Shown in pieces: positions 17,554-25,780 of a stretch of DNA of 64,000 nt; the first letter of the stretch is position 1, and each line of letters opens with the position of its first letter. Source of the DNA: Bacteroidaceae bacterium (GTDB lineage: Bacteria > Bacteroidota > Bacteroidia > Bacteroidales > Bacteroidaceae); assembly GCA_017645305.1 (NCBI GenBank), contig JAGCPD010000064.1, forward strand, positions 62,001-126,000, in the 5' to 3' direction. A model generated the notes under the pieces. It did not search any database, was not told the DNA's origin, and saw only the letters and a program-made list of their open reading frames with translations. The translations under genes were made by a program, and so were the position numbers.

Positions 17554-18969
17554 ATGGCATTTGATTCCGTAGCATACGCCCTTTTCCTGCCTGTTGTGTT
17601 TTGCATCTACTGGATGCTACACAACAGGCTTTGTTGGCAGAATACCTTTCTGGTGTTTGCCAGTTATTTCTTCTATGGATGGTGGGACTGGCGTTTCCTC
17701 TTCCTCATTATCTATACAACCCTGTGCAGCTACTTCTCTGCCATCATCATAGAGAAGAAGCAGGCTGCGGGGAAGAGGCGTACCGCCATGCTTATCAATG
17801 CCTTCAACATCATTTCCAACCTGTTGATACTGGGAACCTTCAAATACTTGGATTTCTTTATCGACGGCCTCACACGCCTGTTCTCCACCTTCGGATGGGA
17901 AATGAGCTGGCCCCTACTGCATATCATCCTGCCTGTTGGCATCAGCTTTTACACCTTCCAGGCTTTCAGCTATACCATAGATGTTTATAGGGGAAAGATA
18001 CAGGCTGAGCGGAATCTGCTTCCCTTTGCCGCCTACATCTGCTTCTTCCCCCAATTGGTTGCAGGTCCCATAGAGCGTGCCAACAATCTGTTGCCGCAGA
18101 TGAAGCTGCCCCGTACCTTCTCTTATCCGCAAGCTGTCGAAGGTTTGCGCCTCATTCTGTGGGGACTCTGCAAGAAGATGATAGTGGCAGACAACTGCAC
18201 CGTCATCTCAGGCTTTATTTTCCACGACTATGCCCAACTGGGAACATTAAGTCTGCTCTACGGAGCCATCATCTTCTCGTTCCAGATATATGCTGACTTC
18301 TCTGGCTACAGCGATATCGCCATCGGAACGGCAAGACTCTTTGGCATTCGCCTTTCGCGCAACTTCAACAATCCCTATCTGGCAGCCAGCATCCCTGATT
18401 TCTGGCGTCGCTGGCATATTACCCTCACAACATGGTTCAGGGATTATGTCTATTTCCCCTTAGGAGGTAGTCGTTGCAGTCGTATTCTCAACATCCGCAA
18501 CACCATTGTGGTCTTCCTGCTCTGCGGCCTGTGGCACGGAGCGGGCTGGCCCTGGCTGGCATGGGGGTTGTATCACGGCCTGCTCTTTATCCCCTATTGT
18601 ATGCACTGGCTTCGTCGGCCTAAGAGCAACGAGGTTTTCTTTACCAACACCCTGCGTTCACGTCTGACACAGGGCTTGAAGATTGCCTTCACCTTCCTGC
18701 TTGTCAGCCTGGGCCGAGTGCTCTATCATACAGGTAACCTTTCTGATTCCCTCTGTTATCTGAAGCGCATCTTCTGCACAATGGATCTCAGCATACCGCC
18801 CTATAGCAAGAGCATCCTCATCTTTTTGGCCATTATGCTTTGGGTCGAGTGGCGTGACTGCCGTCTGCCTCGTCAACGCTGGGCCAGATGGCTTATCTAT
18901 TACATTCTGCTTTTCACTATCTTTATGAAGGGAACAGCAGGCAGCCAGTTTATGTACTTCCAATTCTAA
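17554..18969 (+). CDS. MBOAT-family O-acyltransferase (AlgI-like)
   Basis: Polytopic membrane acyltransferase of 471 residues with about 10-11 hydrophobic segments. It carries the MBOAT signatures FFPQLVAGPIERA, the FWRRWHITLTTWFRDYVYFPLGGS loop split across residues ~285-310, and the catalytic-type histidine in CGLWHGAGW. AlgI/PatA relatives pass acetyl groups across the inner membrane to periplasmic polysaccharides. The gene starts 15 bases after the DUF1080 gene and is followed after 12 bases by an SGNH-like partner, which is the usual two-component acylation layout. Confidence 0.9.
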   Translation: MAFDSVAYALFLPVVFCIYWMLHNRLCWQNTFLVFASYFFYGWWDWRFLFLIIYTTLCSYFSAIIIEKKQAAGKRRTAMLINAFNIISNLLILGTFKYLDFFIDGLTRLFSTFGWEMSWPLLHIILPVGISFYTFQAFSYTIDVYRGKIQAERNLLPFAAYICFFPQLVAGPIERANNLLPQMKLPRTFSYPQAVEGLRLILWGLCKKMIVADNCTVISGFIFHDYAQLGTLSLLYGAIIFSFQIYADFSGYSDIAIGTARLFGIRLSRNFNNPYLAASIPDFWRRWHITLTTWFRDYVYFPLGGSRCSRILNIRNTIVVFLLCGLWHGAGWPWLAWGLYHGLLFIPYCMHWLRRPKSNEVFFTNTLRSRLTQGLKIAFTFLLVSLGRVLYHTGNLSDSLCYLKRIFCTMDLSIPPYSKSILIFLAIMLWVEWRDCRLPRQRWARWLIYYILLFTIFMKGTAGSQFMYFQF

Positions 18970-18981
18970 AGCCGTAAGACG

Positions 18982-19986
18982 ATGAAGCACTACATAAAAA
19001 CACTGGTACTTTTCAGCCTACCCTTTATATTGCTGCTGGCCATATACATCTATACCGACCCCTTCAAGGTGGTATGGAACTACGACAATTACTACCCTAC
19101 GGGCAAATCAGACGGTATATCACTCAATCCCTCCCATGTAGGAACACGCAACTATCTCCTACGTCAGCCACACGAACATTATAACGCCTTCATCTTCGGT
19201 AACTCGCGTAGCATATACTACCCCATAGCTGAATGGCAGAAACACCTTCCCACTGGCAGCCGGTGCTACCATTTCGATGCTGCTGCTGAGTCTGTTCAGG
19301 GCATTTGGGAGAAAGTTCGGCTGATAGAAAGCCAGGGAGACAGCCTGAGAAATGTGCTTCTGGTCTGCGATGCCGATCTGCTGAGCCGACTTCAGAATCC
19401 ACATTGGCATTTGTGCGAATCAGATCCAGCACTTACGGGCTACTGCAACTGGGCCTCTTTTCATTGGTACAACCTACGGGCATTCCTTAATGTCAAGTAC
19501 ATGTGTGCCTTGCTCGATTACCGTCTTTTCCACACTCTGCGCCCATACATGCTGGAGAATCACATGCTCAGCGAAGACCTTTTCCTTTACGACTCCGTCA
19601 GCAACGAGTGCAACTTCCAACCCATGGAGCAACAGATAGCCTCCGGGACCTACTACACTCCCCAGCGCATCAATCAGTTCCAAGGGGTACAGTTCCCCGA
19701 TTCCGTTTCTGCTCCCGTTCTTGGACCGCGTCACCTTATATTATTAGACTCCATAGCCAACGTATTCCACCGGCACCACACTCAATGCCACATCATTGTC
19801 AGCCCGCTTTACAATCAGATACGGCTCAACCCTGCCGATATAAAAGCATTACAGGAACGGTTTGGCAAGGGAAATGTCCATAACTTCTCCGGTCCTAACC
19901 AGTGGAATGCCGATTATCACAACTATTTCGAGACTTCACATTACCGCACACGCGTTGCGGAGGAAATACTTAGGCAAATAGAATAA
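18982..19986 (+). CDS. Membrane-anchored SGNH-like partner of the MBOAT acyltransferase
   Basis: A 334-residue protein with one N-terminal membrane anchor (about 7-26) and a periplasmic domain. FIFGNSRSIYYP (about 70-81) fits SGNH block I with Ser, and the late ETSHYRTRVAEEIL supplies a histidine in the block V position. By analogy with AlgJ/AlgX and PatB partners it may transfer the acyl group delivered by the MBOAT protein. Assignment rests on these motifs plus gene pairing; I do not recognise a named family. Stop codon only one base from the convergent GH78 3' end. Confidence 0.72.
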   Translation: MKHYIKTLVLFSLPFILLLAIYIYTDPFKVVWNYDNYYPTGKSDGISLNPSHVGTRNYLLRQPHEHYNAFIFGNSRSIYYPIAEWQKHLPTGSRCYHFDAAAESVQGIWEKVRLIESQGDSLRNVLLVCDADLLSRLQNPHWHLCESDPALTGYCNWASFHWYNLRAFLNVKYMCALLDYRLFHTLRPYMLENHMLSEDLFLYDSVSNECNFQPMEQQIASGTYYTPQRINQFQGVQFPDSVSAPVLGPRHLILLDSIANVFHRHHTQCHIIVSPLYNQIRLNPADIKALQERFGKGNVHNFSGPNQWNADYHNYFETSHYRTRVAEEILRQIE

Positions 19987-19987
19987 G

Positions 19988-22900
19988 TTACCTTACCATC
20001 TTTTTGCCGTCCTGGATGTAGATTCCGGGCTTTAGGCCTTTGACCATTGACCACTGACCATTGAGCATTGACATTTTTTTATTGCCAACCAGACGACCGT
20101 TGAGGTCATAAACTTCCCCATTATCAATTGTCAATTTCCCATTTTCAATTGAAGTGATACCCGTGGTATTGTCTGTAGTGAAGCGATACGAACCAGAGCC
20201 AAGGCGGCAGACAGCCTTCCCGTTTTCTACGCCCAGGAACTCAATATCGCCACACTCCGTAACCGGCTCACCACTCTCCATTAGCTGATAACCGTCTGCT
20301 ATGGGCATATATAGCGTAGCGGTGGTGTTGGCAGGGATGGTAACGTTATACGTCAGCTCTGCTCCGCCCTCACTCTGCCAAGAAGCCTTGATAGGTCCAT
20401 AGACACTCCAGAAATCGGCATCGACAGAGGTAATGCGCTTTTGCTGGTACCGCAGGACTTTACGGGTATCAGGATTAGGACGAAGGATGAAATGGCGGAA
20501 GCCGGCATTCTCTTCGTCAGGACAGATACCTGCCATGTGACGGAACATCCACTCAGCTATGATACCGTATGCATAGTGGTTGAAGGAATTCATGCTGACA
20601 GGACCGTATCCGCTGGCTTTGGTGTATGAGTTCCAACGCTCCCAGATGGTGGTGGCACCCTGGTCGATGCTATAGAGCCATGAGGGGTCGTTACGCTGCA
20701 GCAGAAGGGTATAAGCCTCATCGTTCAAGCCGTTCTCTGTCAGTGTCTGATTCAGGATGGCCGTACCCAGGAAGCCCGTGTTCAGTTTGTATGAATTGCC
20801 AGAGATAGCACTGCGCAATGCTGTGACAGTACGCTTGACGGCATTTGCGTCGCGAAGCAAATTGTAATGCAGTGCCATAAGGTAGGCACATTGTGTACTG
20901 ATGTTGGGCACACCCGTTGAGGAATTGGTATAGCGTTTCTGCCATTCAGCCTTAATGTTCTGGAATAGTTCGTCGTACTGCTTGGCCTTCTTGGCATAGC
21001 TGTCGGTCTCGCTGGCAGAGAGTACACGTGCCATCTTAGCCATAAGCTGGGCATCAAGTGCATAATAGCATACGCTGCAATAGCGGGAATCCGTATTAAC
21101 ATAAGCCACCCAGTCGCCATACGTAGTCTCACCGCCATTGTACTGGTAGCTTCCTTCCGTCTTGGTAGAAAGGAAGTTCATGTAGCGTTCCATAGCAGTC
21201 CAGTTATCCTTGATAATCTGTTTGTCACCCGTCATCAGATAGACATTCCAGGGCAGGATTACCCCCGCATCAGCCCATGCAGCGGCACCAAAGCCTACAT
21301 CCCAGGCATAAGGTGCAATATGGGGGAAAGCACCGTCTGAACGCTGTGAGTCGCGCATATCACGCATGAACTTTTCGTAGAACATACGTGTGTCGGCATT
21401 GTAAAGACCCGCCATAGAATAGACCTGCGTATCGGCTGTCCATCCTTGTCGCTCATCGCGCTGCGGACAGTCGGTGGGCACACTTAGCAAGTTGCTGCGC
21501 TGGCCCCACATGACGTTGCTATAAAGCTGGTTGACATCTGGATGAGAGGTCTTGAACGTAGAACGCTCATCCATAGCAGAAGTAACGGTTTCGCCTACCA
21601 CGTCTGAAAGTTCCACATCGCCCGAAGTTGTCACTTCTATGTATCGGAAACCGTAGAAGGTTGTAGTGGGATGGAAGGATTCACCATCAGCATCACCCTT
21701 AAGGGTATAGTAGAGCGAAGCTTCTGCGCTACGCAGGTTCTCGGTGTATACAGAGCCTGCAGGCCCGTCATCGCCACGCCCCCTGTCGCCCGTGGTATTC
21801 GGCATCTCTCCAAAGCGGAAACGCAGACGCGTGCCACGTCCTCCCTTAGCAGTAAAGCTGACCCATCCGGCAGCATTCTGACCTAAATCTATAACGGCAG
21901 CCTGACCGGCCTTTAGCTGGAAGTGGTTTTGACCGATAAGTTCCGAAACGCTGTTAATCTGTCCGTATGTCTTGCCGTTCTGCTTAGTTCCCTCGTAGAT
22001 AGTAACCGTTTTGGGCATTCGCGCCAAGGCAGGGACGGCCTTAACTGCAGGACCTTCAAAGGCACGGATAGTCCCCTGAAAGTCAGAACTGATTTCTGTA
22101 GCATACCAGTCAGAATCGTCGAAATCGGCTTCAGACCAATTGCTCTCCAGTCGGGCATCGTATGTCTCTCCATTGTAGATATCGCCCTTGCGAAGCGCGC
22201 CGTTGGTGTTTGAAGACCATGAGGTATCAGTAGCAATAGTCTGCTCAGAACCATCGTCGTATGTAATGATGAGCATACCACGGAATGCCACGGGCTTGCT
22301 GCCGTACATACCATGGGCTATTCCTCCGCTCCACCATCCGCTGGTAAGTTCGGCACCAATGGCATTTTCACCCTCACGAACAAGGGTTGTAACATCATGC
22401 GTAGTATAGAATACAGTCTTTGTAAACTCTGTAAAGCCTGGTTTCAGTTCGTCTTGTTCCGTGGTACCATCGTCATACGTGATTCCAACCCGCTTACCAT
22501 TTATATATACATTGTATATACCCAGACCTGTAGCATAAAGACGGGCACGCTTGATGCCCGCATTAACGGCAAAGGCTTTACGCAACATGGGAGCTCCAGG
22601 CAGAATGCTGCCATCGCTCTGCATCATACGCTTGGCACTGCCCACAGCAGCCTCCATATACACTTGACGGCTGCCATCATATTCGCGGATATCAGCATTG
22701 TCAAAGATGCAGGCAGGCTGTTCAAAGTCCTCCGAGAGTGTCACGGTGGCATTGCCTTCGCTGTCGTATGCAGTAACCTTGAGGTTGTCGAAGTAAGCCT
22801 TCTCACGCTCATTGCCTGTAGCACTTACACGGAAACCCACATCACCCATAGCCAATACAGCAGCGGCATCTACGAAGGTATCTACCAACTTGTCATCTAT

Positions 22901-24145
22901 ATAGGTATGCACATAAGGTGTCTCACATGCTATGCGAATGCGGTGAGTCTTCCCGACAATGTCTTCCTTGCTGAACCCCTGAATGGGAGTGTCATTGTAG
23001 GTAAGAGCGCCCGCATTATAGACATGGCGACGGACAACAGGCTGAGAGACTTCAAAGGTATTGATAGCCCACATCATGTAAGTATCCGGAGCCGTCGCGG
23101 AGAAGCAGATACTGGCATTATCCTGAACAAGGGTCATATCGGCCTCCACATCATAATGCACATACTTGCCCATCTTCAATTGCCAACAGTATGCGGTAGG
23201 ACCTGACACGTAGAACCGTCCGTTCTGCACGCTGCCGCCGGTAAACATCTTTCCTTCTTCGGTATCAAAGTGCTCCTGTAAAAGAACCTTTCCGCCGGAA
23301 GTAACTATAAAGTCGTCAAAGAATGCCTGCTCAGGCACGTCACCATTGTCATAGTCCTCACGAAAGCCAAAGTCGCCGTATGCAAAGTCGCCCGACCGGC
23401 TATCTACCTGTGTACCATCCACGAATGTAGTTGCTGTGTTGGCATTTCTTACCTCTATACGAAGGGTATGCACCTCGCCGTTCTTAACATCAACGCCCAG
23501 CGCATTCTCCGACAGACAGGCAGCACCACCGTTCTGCCAACGGTGCGGGCGGAAACGGGGAGACCCCGTAAGGGTATTCACCTGCCACATATAATAGTTG
23601 TCATGGTCCTTGGCAGCAAAGATAAGACCTGCCGCCAGTTGTTGAACCTGGAATTTCACTTCTACCTCATAGTCCTTAATCTGCACAGGAGTTTCGCCCG
23701 ATGAGGTACCCTTGGGGTTGGTGCCGGCTTTTATCCATTTGGCACGGTTCCATGCCGTAGCGGTTTTTAAGCCAATCTCAAAATAGGCACATTCCGTGCT
23801 GGTGGCAGCATTGCCTTTGTTGTCAGTAACTGTTACCTGCCAGTAATAACGGGTGCGGGCTTTAGGCGAAAAACCTGTAGCCAGGACATCTGTCGATTGG
23901 CTACTCTCTATGGTTCCTGACTCCCATACAACCTCACCAAAGTCACGCTCTGTGCTCACTTTGATACTGTAAGAGACCTGCATGACACCGCGCTCCGTGG
24001 AATTGAGCATCCAACTGAAAGAGGGTGTTGTGATGTCTATACCGATGGGATTGGTATATGCCTGCGTCTTAAGGTTGTTTACCTCGAGCGCAAACAAACT
24101 GATTGTTACAAACCATAGGGTAACAAGCAATAATAGTTTTTTCAT
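19988..24145 (-). CDS. Secreted alpha-L-rhamnosidase (GH78) with T9SS-type C-terminal domain
   Basis: Large (1385 aa) exported enzyme removing L-rhamnose from pectin-type glycans. Parts in order: signal peptide (1-19); fibronectin-like N-domain (LKTQAYTNPIGIDI...); two tandem LamG/DUF1080-like domains (about 155-315 and 320-475, each with a YMWQ/MMWAINT strand); Bac_rhamnosid_N (YATGLGIYNVYINGKRVG); catalytic (alpha/alpha)6 barrel with DCPQRDERQGWTADTQ near 890-905; C-terminal beta domain; and a final ~60 residues resembling a type A T9SS sorting domain (VYDLNGRLV ... LKPGIYIQDGKKMVR). Two 7-bp arrays fall in this tail. Divergent AraC regulator upstream is its likely activator. Confidence 0.9.
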   Translation of the reverse strand: MKKLLLLVTLWFVTISLFALEVNNLKTQAYTNPIGIDITTPSFSWMLNSTERGVMQVSYSIKVSTERDFGEVVWESGTIESSQSTDVLATGFSPKARTRYYWQVTVTDNKGNAATSTECAYFEIGLKTATAWNRAKWIKAGTNPKGTSSGETPVQIKDYEVEVKFQVQQLAAGLIFAAKDHDNYYMWQVNTLTGSPRFRPHRWQNGGAACLSENALGVDVKNGEVHTLRIEVRNANTATTFVDGTQVDSRSGDFAYGDFGFREDYDNGDVPEQAFFDDFIVTSGGKVLLQEHFDTEEGKMFTGGSVQNGRFYVSGPTAYCWQLKMGKYVHYDVEADMTLVQDNASICFSATAPDTYMMWAINTFEVSQPVVRRHVYNAGALTYNDTPIQGFSKEDIVGKTHRIRIACETPYVHTYIDDKLVDTFVDAAAVLAMGDVGFRVSATGNEREKAYFDNLKVTAYDSEGNATVTLSEDFEQPACIFDNADIREYDGSRQVYMEAAVGSAKRMMQSDGSILPGAPMLRKAFAVNAGIKRARLYATGLGIYNVYINGKRVGITYDDGTTEQDELKPGFTEFTKTVFYTTHDVTTLVREGENAIGAELTSGWWSGGIAHGMYGSKPVAFRGMLIITYDDGSEQTIATDTSWSSNTNGALRKGDIYNGETYDARLESNWSEADFDDSDWYATEISSDFQGTIRAFEGPAVKAVPALARMPKTVTIYEGTKQNGKTYGQINSVSELIGQNHFQLKAGQAAVIDLGQNAAGWVSFTAKGGRGTRLRFRFGEMPNTTGDRGRGDDGPAGSVYTENLRSAEASLYYTLKGDADGESFHPTTTFYGFRYIEVTTSGDVELSDVVGETVTSAMDERSTFKTSHPDVNQLYSNVMWGQRSNLLSVPTDCPQRDERQGWTADTQVYSMAGLYNADTRMFYEKFMRDMRDSQRSDGAFPHIAPYAWDVGFGAAAWADAGVILPWNVYLMTGDKQIIKDNWTAMERYMNFLSTKTEGSYQYNGGETTYGDWVAYVNTDSRYCSVCYYALDAQLMAKMARVLSASETDSYAKKAKQYDELFQNIKAEWQKRYTNSSTGVPNISTQCAYLMALHYNLLRDANAVKRTVTALRSAISGNSYKLNTGFLGTAILNQTLTENGLNDEAYTLLLQRNDPSWLYSIDQGATTIWERWNSYTKASGYGPVSMNSFNHYAYGIIAEWMFRHMAGICPDEENAGFRHFILRPNPDTRKVLRYQQKRITSVDADFWSVYGPIKASWQSEGGAELTYNVTIPANTTATLYMPIADGYQLMESGEPVTECGDIEFLGVENGKAVCRLGSGSYRFTTDNTTGITSIENGKLTIDNGEVYDLNGRLVGNKKMSMLNGQWSMVKGLKPGIYIQDGKKMVR
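20041..20075. repeat. Heptanucleotide array in the GH78 sorting domain (3' part)
   Basis: Five units on the plus strand: TGACCAT, TGACCAC, TGACCAT, TGAGCAT, TGACATT. On the coding strand it encodes the SMLNGQWSMVKG region. Confidence 0.85.
20121..20155. repeat. Heptanucleotide array in the GH78 sorting domain (5' part)
   Basis: Five diverged units: TTATCAA, TTGTCAA, TTTCCCA, TTTTCAA, TTGAAGT. The encoded peptide shows a 7-residue rhythm, SIENGKL then TIDNGEV, running into the sorting-domain consensus YDLNGRL. Confidence 0.75.
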
Positions 24146-24185
24146 TACGTTATTTTGTTTATTTTGTAAAAATATAATCCGATGG

Positions 24186-24193
24186 CAAATTTA
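24186..24193 (-). promoter_or_regulatory. -7 box of the GH78 gene
   Basis: Minus-strand TAAATTTG, 41 bases before the ATG at 24145. No TTTG sits at -33 (about 24213-24217); instead the direct repeat begins right there, as expected for an activator-dependent promoter. A second minus-strand TATATTTG lies at 24258-24265 and could be an alternative start. Confidence 0.5.
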
Positions 24194-24220
24194 GTGTTAA
24201 GCCTATAACTACACCTTTAA

Positions 24221-24253
24221 TTTATGACATTTAGGCATAGATTTATGACATTT
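24221..24253. promoter_or_regulatory. Probable AraC-type operator (12-bp direct repeat, 21-bp phase)
   Basis: TTTATGACATTT occurs at 24221-24232 and again at 24242-24253. The 21-base offset equals two helical turns, the spacing that AraC-family dimers use for direct half-sites. It lies between the divergent GH78 and AraC-type regulator genes, next to the -33 position of the GH78 promoter. Confidence 0.65.
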
Positions 24254-24320
24254 TTCGCAAATATACACGTTTTCAGAATAAAAATAATCAACTCAGGGTT
24301 GTTTGTGTACTGTTTCTAAC

Positions 24321-24328
24321 TATATTTG
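24321..24328 (+). promoter_or_regulatory. -7 box of the AraC-type regulator
   Basis: TATATTTG 42 bases before ATG 24370. A TTTG at 24302-24305 is only 15 bases upstream, so the -33 element is not convincing. Confidence 0.5.
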
Positions 24329-24369
24329 TGCAGAAAACATCCTAGTTTTCTATAAAATTTGACACTAAT

Positions 24370-25257
24370 ATGAACGAGCATCTCAATTTCAAATACCTGC
24401 CTTCGATTGAGCACGATTTAGACTGGGGACTTACCGTAAATTGCGTAGGTATGCAGGAAATTCTGCCAGGCGAGCCCTATCCGCCAGCCATGCATCCAAT
24501 GTCATACAGATTCCAGCCGGCAGCCGGGCGCATATTAGACGAGTACCAACTGGTCTATTGTTCTAAAGGAGCAGGAATGTTCCGTACAGAAACGGCAGGC
24601 GAAATGCACGTTAAGGCAGGCGATGTGATGATGCTTTTCCCACAGGAACGCCACACCTATTATCCAGATGAAAAAACGGGGTGGAAAGAGTACTGGATAG
24701 GATTTCGCGGACCGAACATTGAAATGAGGGTACAAAACGGGTTCTTCTCTACACAGCACCCGCTATTCCATTTGCCTATAACAAAGAACCGCGATATCGT
24801 CTATCTCTTTAACCTGGGAATAACAGCTGCCCAGCACATGGAGAAAGGGTATCAGCAATTATTAAGCGGATATGTAAACATGATGTTAGGTTACCTTTTG
24901 TCGTATGACATTACGTCAAGTCAGGCAGAAAAGGAGACAACAGAAGACATCCACCAAGCCCTGCTATACATCCACAACCATTTTCATGAAGACATACGTT
25001 CTGAAGACGTTGCCCGGGCTATCAACTGGGGGTATAGCCATTTCAGGAAGGTTTTCCTCCAGCAGACAGGCATGACACCATACCAGTACATACAGGAAAC
25101 CCGCATTAAGGAGAGCAAATTTCTCTTGCTTAACACCACCAAGGCTCTTAAGGAGATTGCCTACGAAGTGGGATTCAACAATCCAGACTATTTCTCCACA
25201 GCCTTTAGGCGCATCACAGGGGTGTCTCCGCTCTCATTCAGGAAAGATGAAAGATAA
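24370..25257 (+). CDS. AraC-family transcriptional regulator
   Basis: A 295-residue regulator. The N-terminal cupin-like ligand domain (about 20-130) has YQLVYCSKGAGMF, GDVMMLFPQERHTYYP and WKEYWIGFRG. The C-terminal pair of helix-turn-helix motifs (about 195-292) has YIHNHFHEDIRSEDVARAI and the family signature IAYEVGFNNPDYFSTAFRR. It diverges from the GH78 rhamnosidase, so it is probably a sugar-responsive activator of that gene, perhaps sensing rhamnose or a rhamnoside. The direct repeat at 24221-24253 is its likely binding site. Ligand identity is inference. Confidence 0.9.
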   Translation: MNEHLNFKYLPSIEHDLDWGLTVNCVGMQEILPGEPYPPAMHPMSYRFQPAAGRILDEYQLVYCSKGAGMFRTETAGEMHVKAGDVMMLFPQERHTYYPDEKTGWKEYWIGFRGPNIEMRVQNGFFSTQHPLFHLPITKNRDIVYLFNLGITAAQHMEKGYQQLLSGYVNMMLGYLLSYDITSSQAEKETTEDIHQALLYIHNHFHEDIRSEDVARAINWGYSHFRKVFLQQTGMTPYQYIQETRIKESKFLLLNTTKALKEIAYEVGFNNPDYFSTAFRRITGVSPLSFRKDER

Positions 25258-25270
25258 ATTTACAAAATAA

Positions 25271-25302
25271 TTTGGCTGTTATGATGCATAGTCGTATATT
25301 TG
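25271..25302 (+). promoter_or_regulatory. Promoter of the zinc-ribbon microprotein
   Basis: TTTG (25271-25274), 20-base spacer, TATATTTG (25295-25302), 25 bases before the ATG at 25328. A full consensus match, which supports the short gene downstream as real. Confidence 0.78.
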
Positions 25303-25327
25303 GGAATAAAACACATTAAAAAATAAT

Positions 25328-25471
25328 ATGGATACAAAGAATACAGAGAATAAGGAGAAAAAGGTAGAGCAGACGTACCATTGCAACGATTGTGGCAACG
25401 TAATATACAAACACGAGGTTTTCTGTTCCAAGTGCGGAAAACTGCTGGACAGATACGACTTTGAAGACTGA
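25328..25471 (+). CDS. 47-residue zinc-ribbon microprotein
   Basis: Very short gene with a lysine/glutamate-rich N-terminus (about 1-15) followed by a double-knuckle zinc ribbon: C19-x2-C22 and C33-x2-C36, with CNDCGN and CSKCGK. The C-terminus is acidic (LLDRYDFED). A consensus promoter lies just upstream. Zinc ribbons of this size bind zinc and may contact RNA, ribosomes or polymerase; no specific function can be assigned. The gene after it is convergent, so it is probably transcribed alone. Confidence 0.72.
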   Translation: MDTKNTENKEKKVEQTYHCNDCGNVIYKHEVFCSKCGKLLDRYDFED

Positions 25472-25780
25472 AATGAAACCACAAAAGTCAGCACAAAAGA
25501 GAGTCCGTAAACTTATGCTGCGATATTTTTACGTAACACCTTGATTTACAGGACAATTCGCTTCTTGACATCATCAGGATCCAGTGCGTTTCTTTTCGCG
25601 GGAAATACCCGTTTTAGAAACACTTAAGTATTTCTTTCAAAACAGTTAAGTGTTACTCCAAAAATACTTAACTGTTTTTGACAAAACACTTAAGTGATTT
25701 TTTTGACCCTATTTTTCTGTTAATTCTCAATTAAAAGTGTTATCTTTGTAGGCAAAGGTTGAACGCATTAAAGGATAGCA
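25472..25780. other. Convergent intergenic region with CACTTAAGT palindrome cluster
   Basis: 309 bases without a gene. Four related sites occupy 25618-25697: AAACACTTAAGT (25618-25629), AAACAGTTAAGT (25640-25651), its inverted copy ACTTAACTGTTT (25666-25677), and CACTTAAGTG (25687-25696, a perfect palindrome). The middle pair could form a 12-bp hairpin with a 14-base loop. Just beyond lies an orphan plus-strand -7 box (25741). No reading frame or RNA fold that I recognise. Confidence 0.65.
25741..25748 (+). promoter_or_regulatory. Orphan -7 box antisense to the rsmF-like gene
   Basis: TATCTTTG matches the consensus, but no plus-strand gene follows; transcription would enter the 3' end of the rsmF-like gene from behind. 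Either a remnant promoter or the start of an antisense/non-coding RNA. The -33 region has no TTTG. Confidence 0.35.

Noticed and set aside
22313..23206. 297-codon plus-strand frame inside the GH78 gene
   Set aside because: Antisense to continuous GH78/LamG-like coding sequence; composition does not resemble a real protein.
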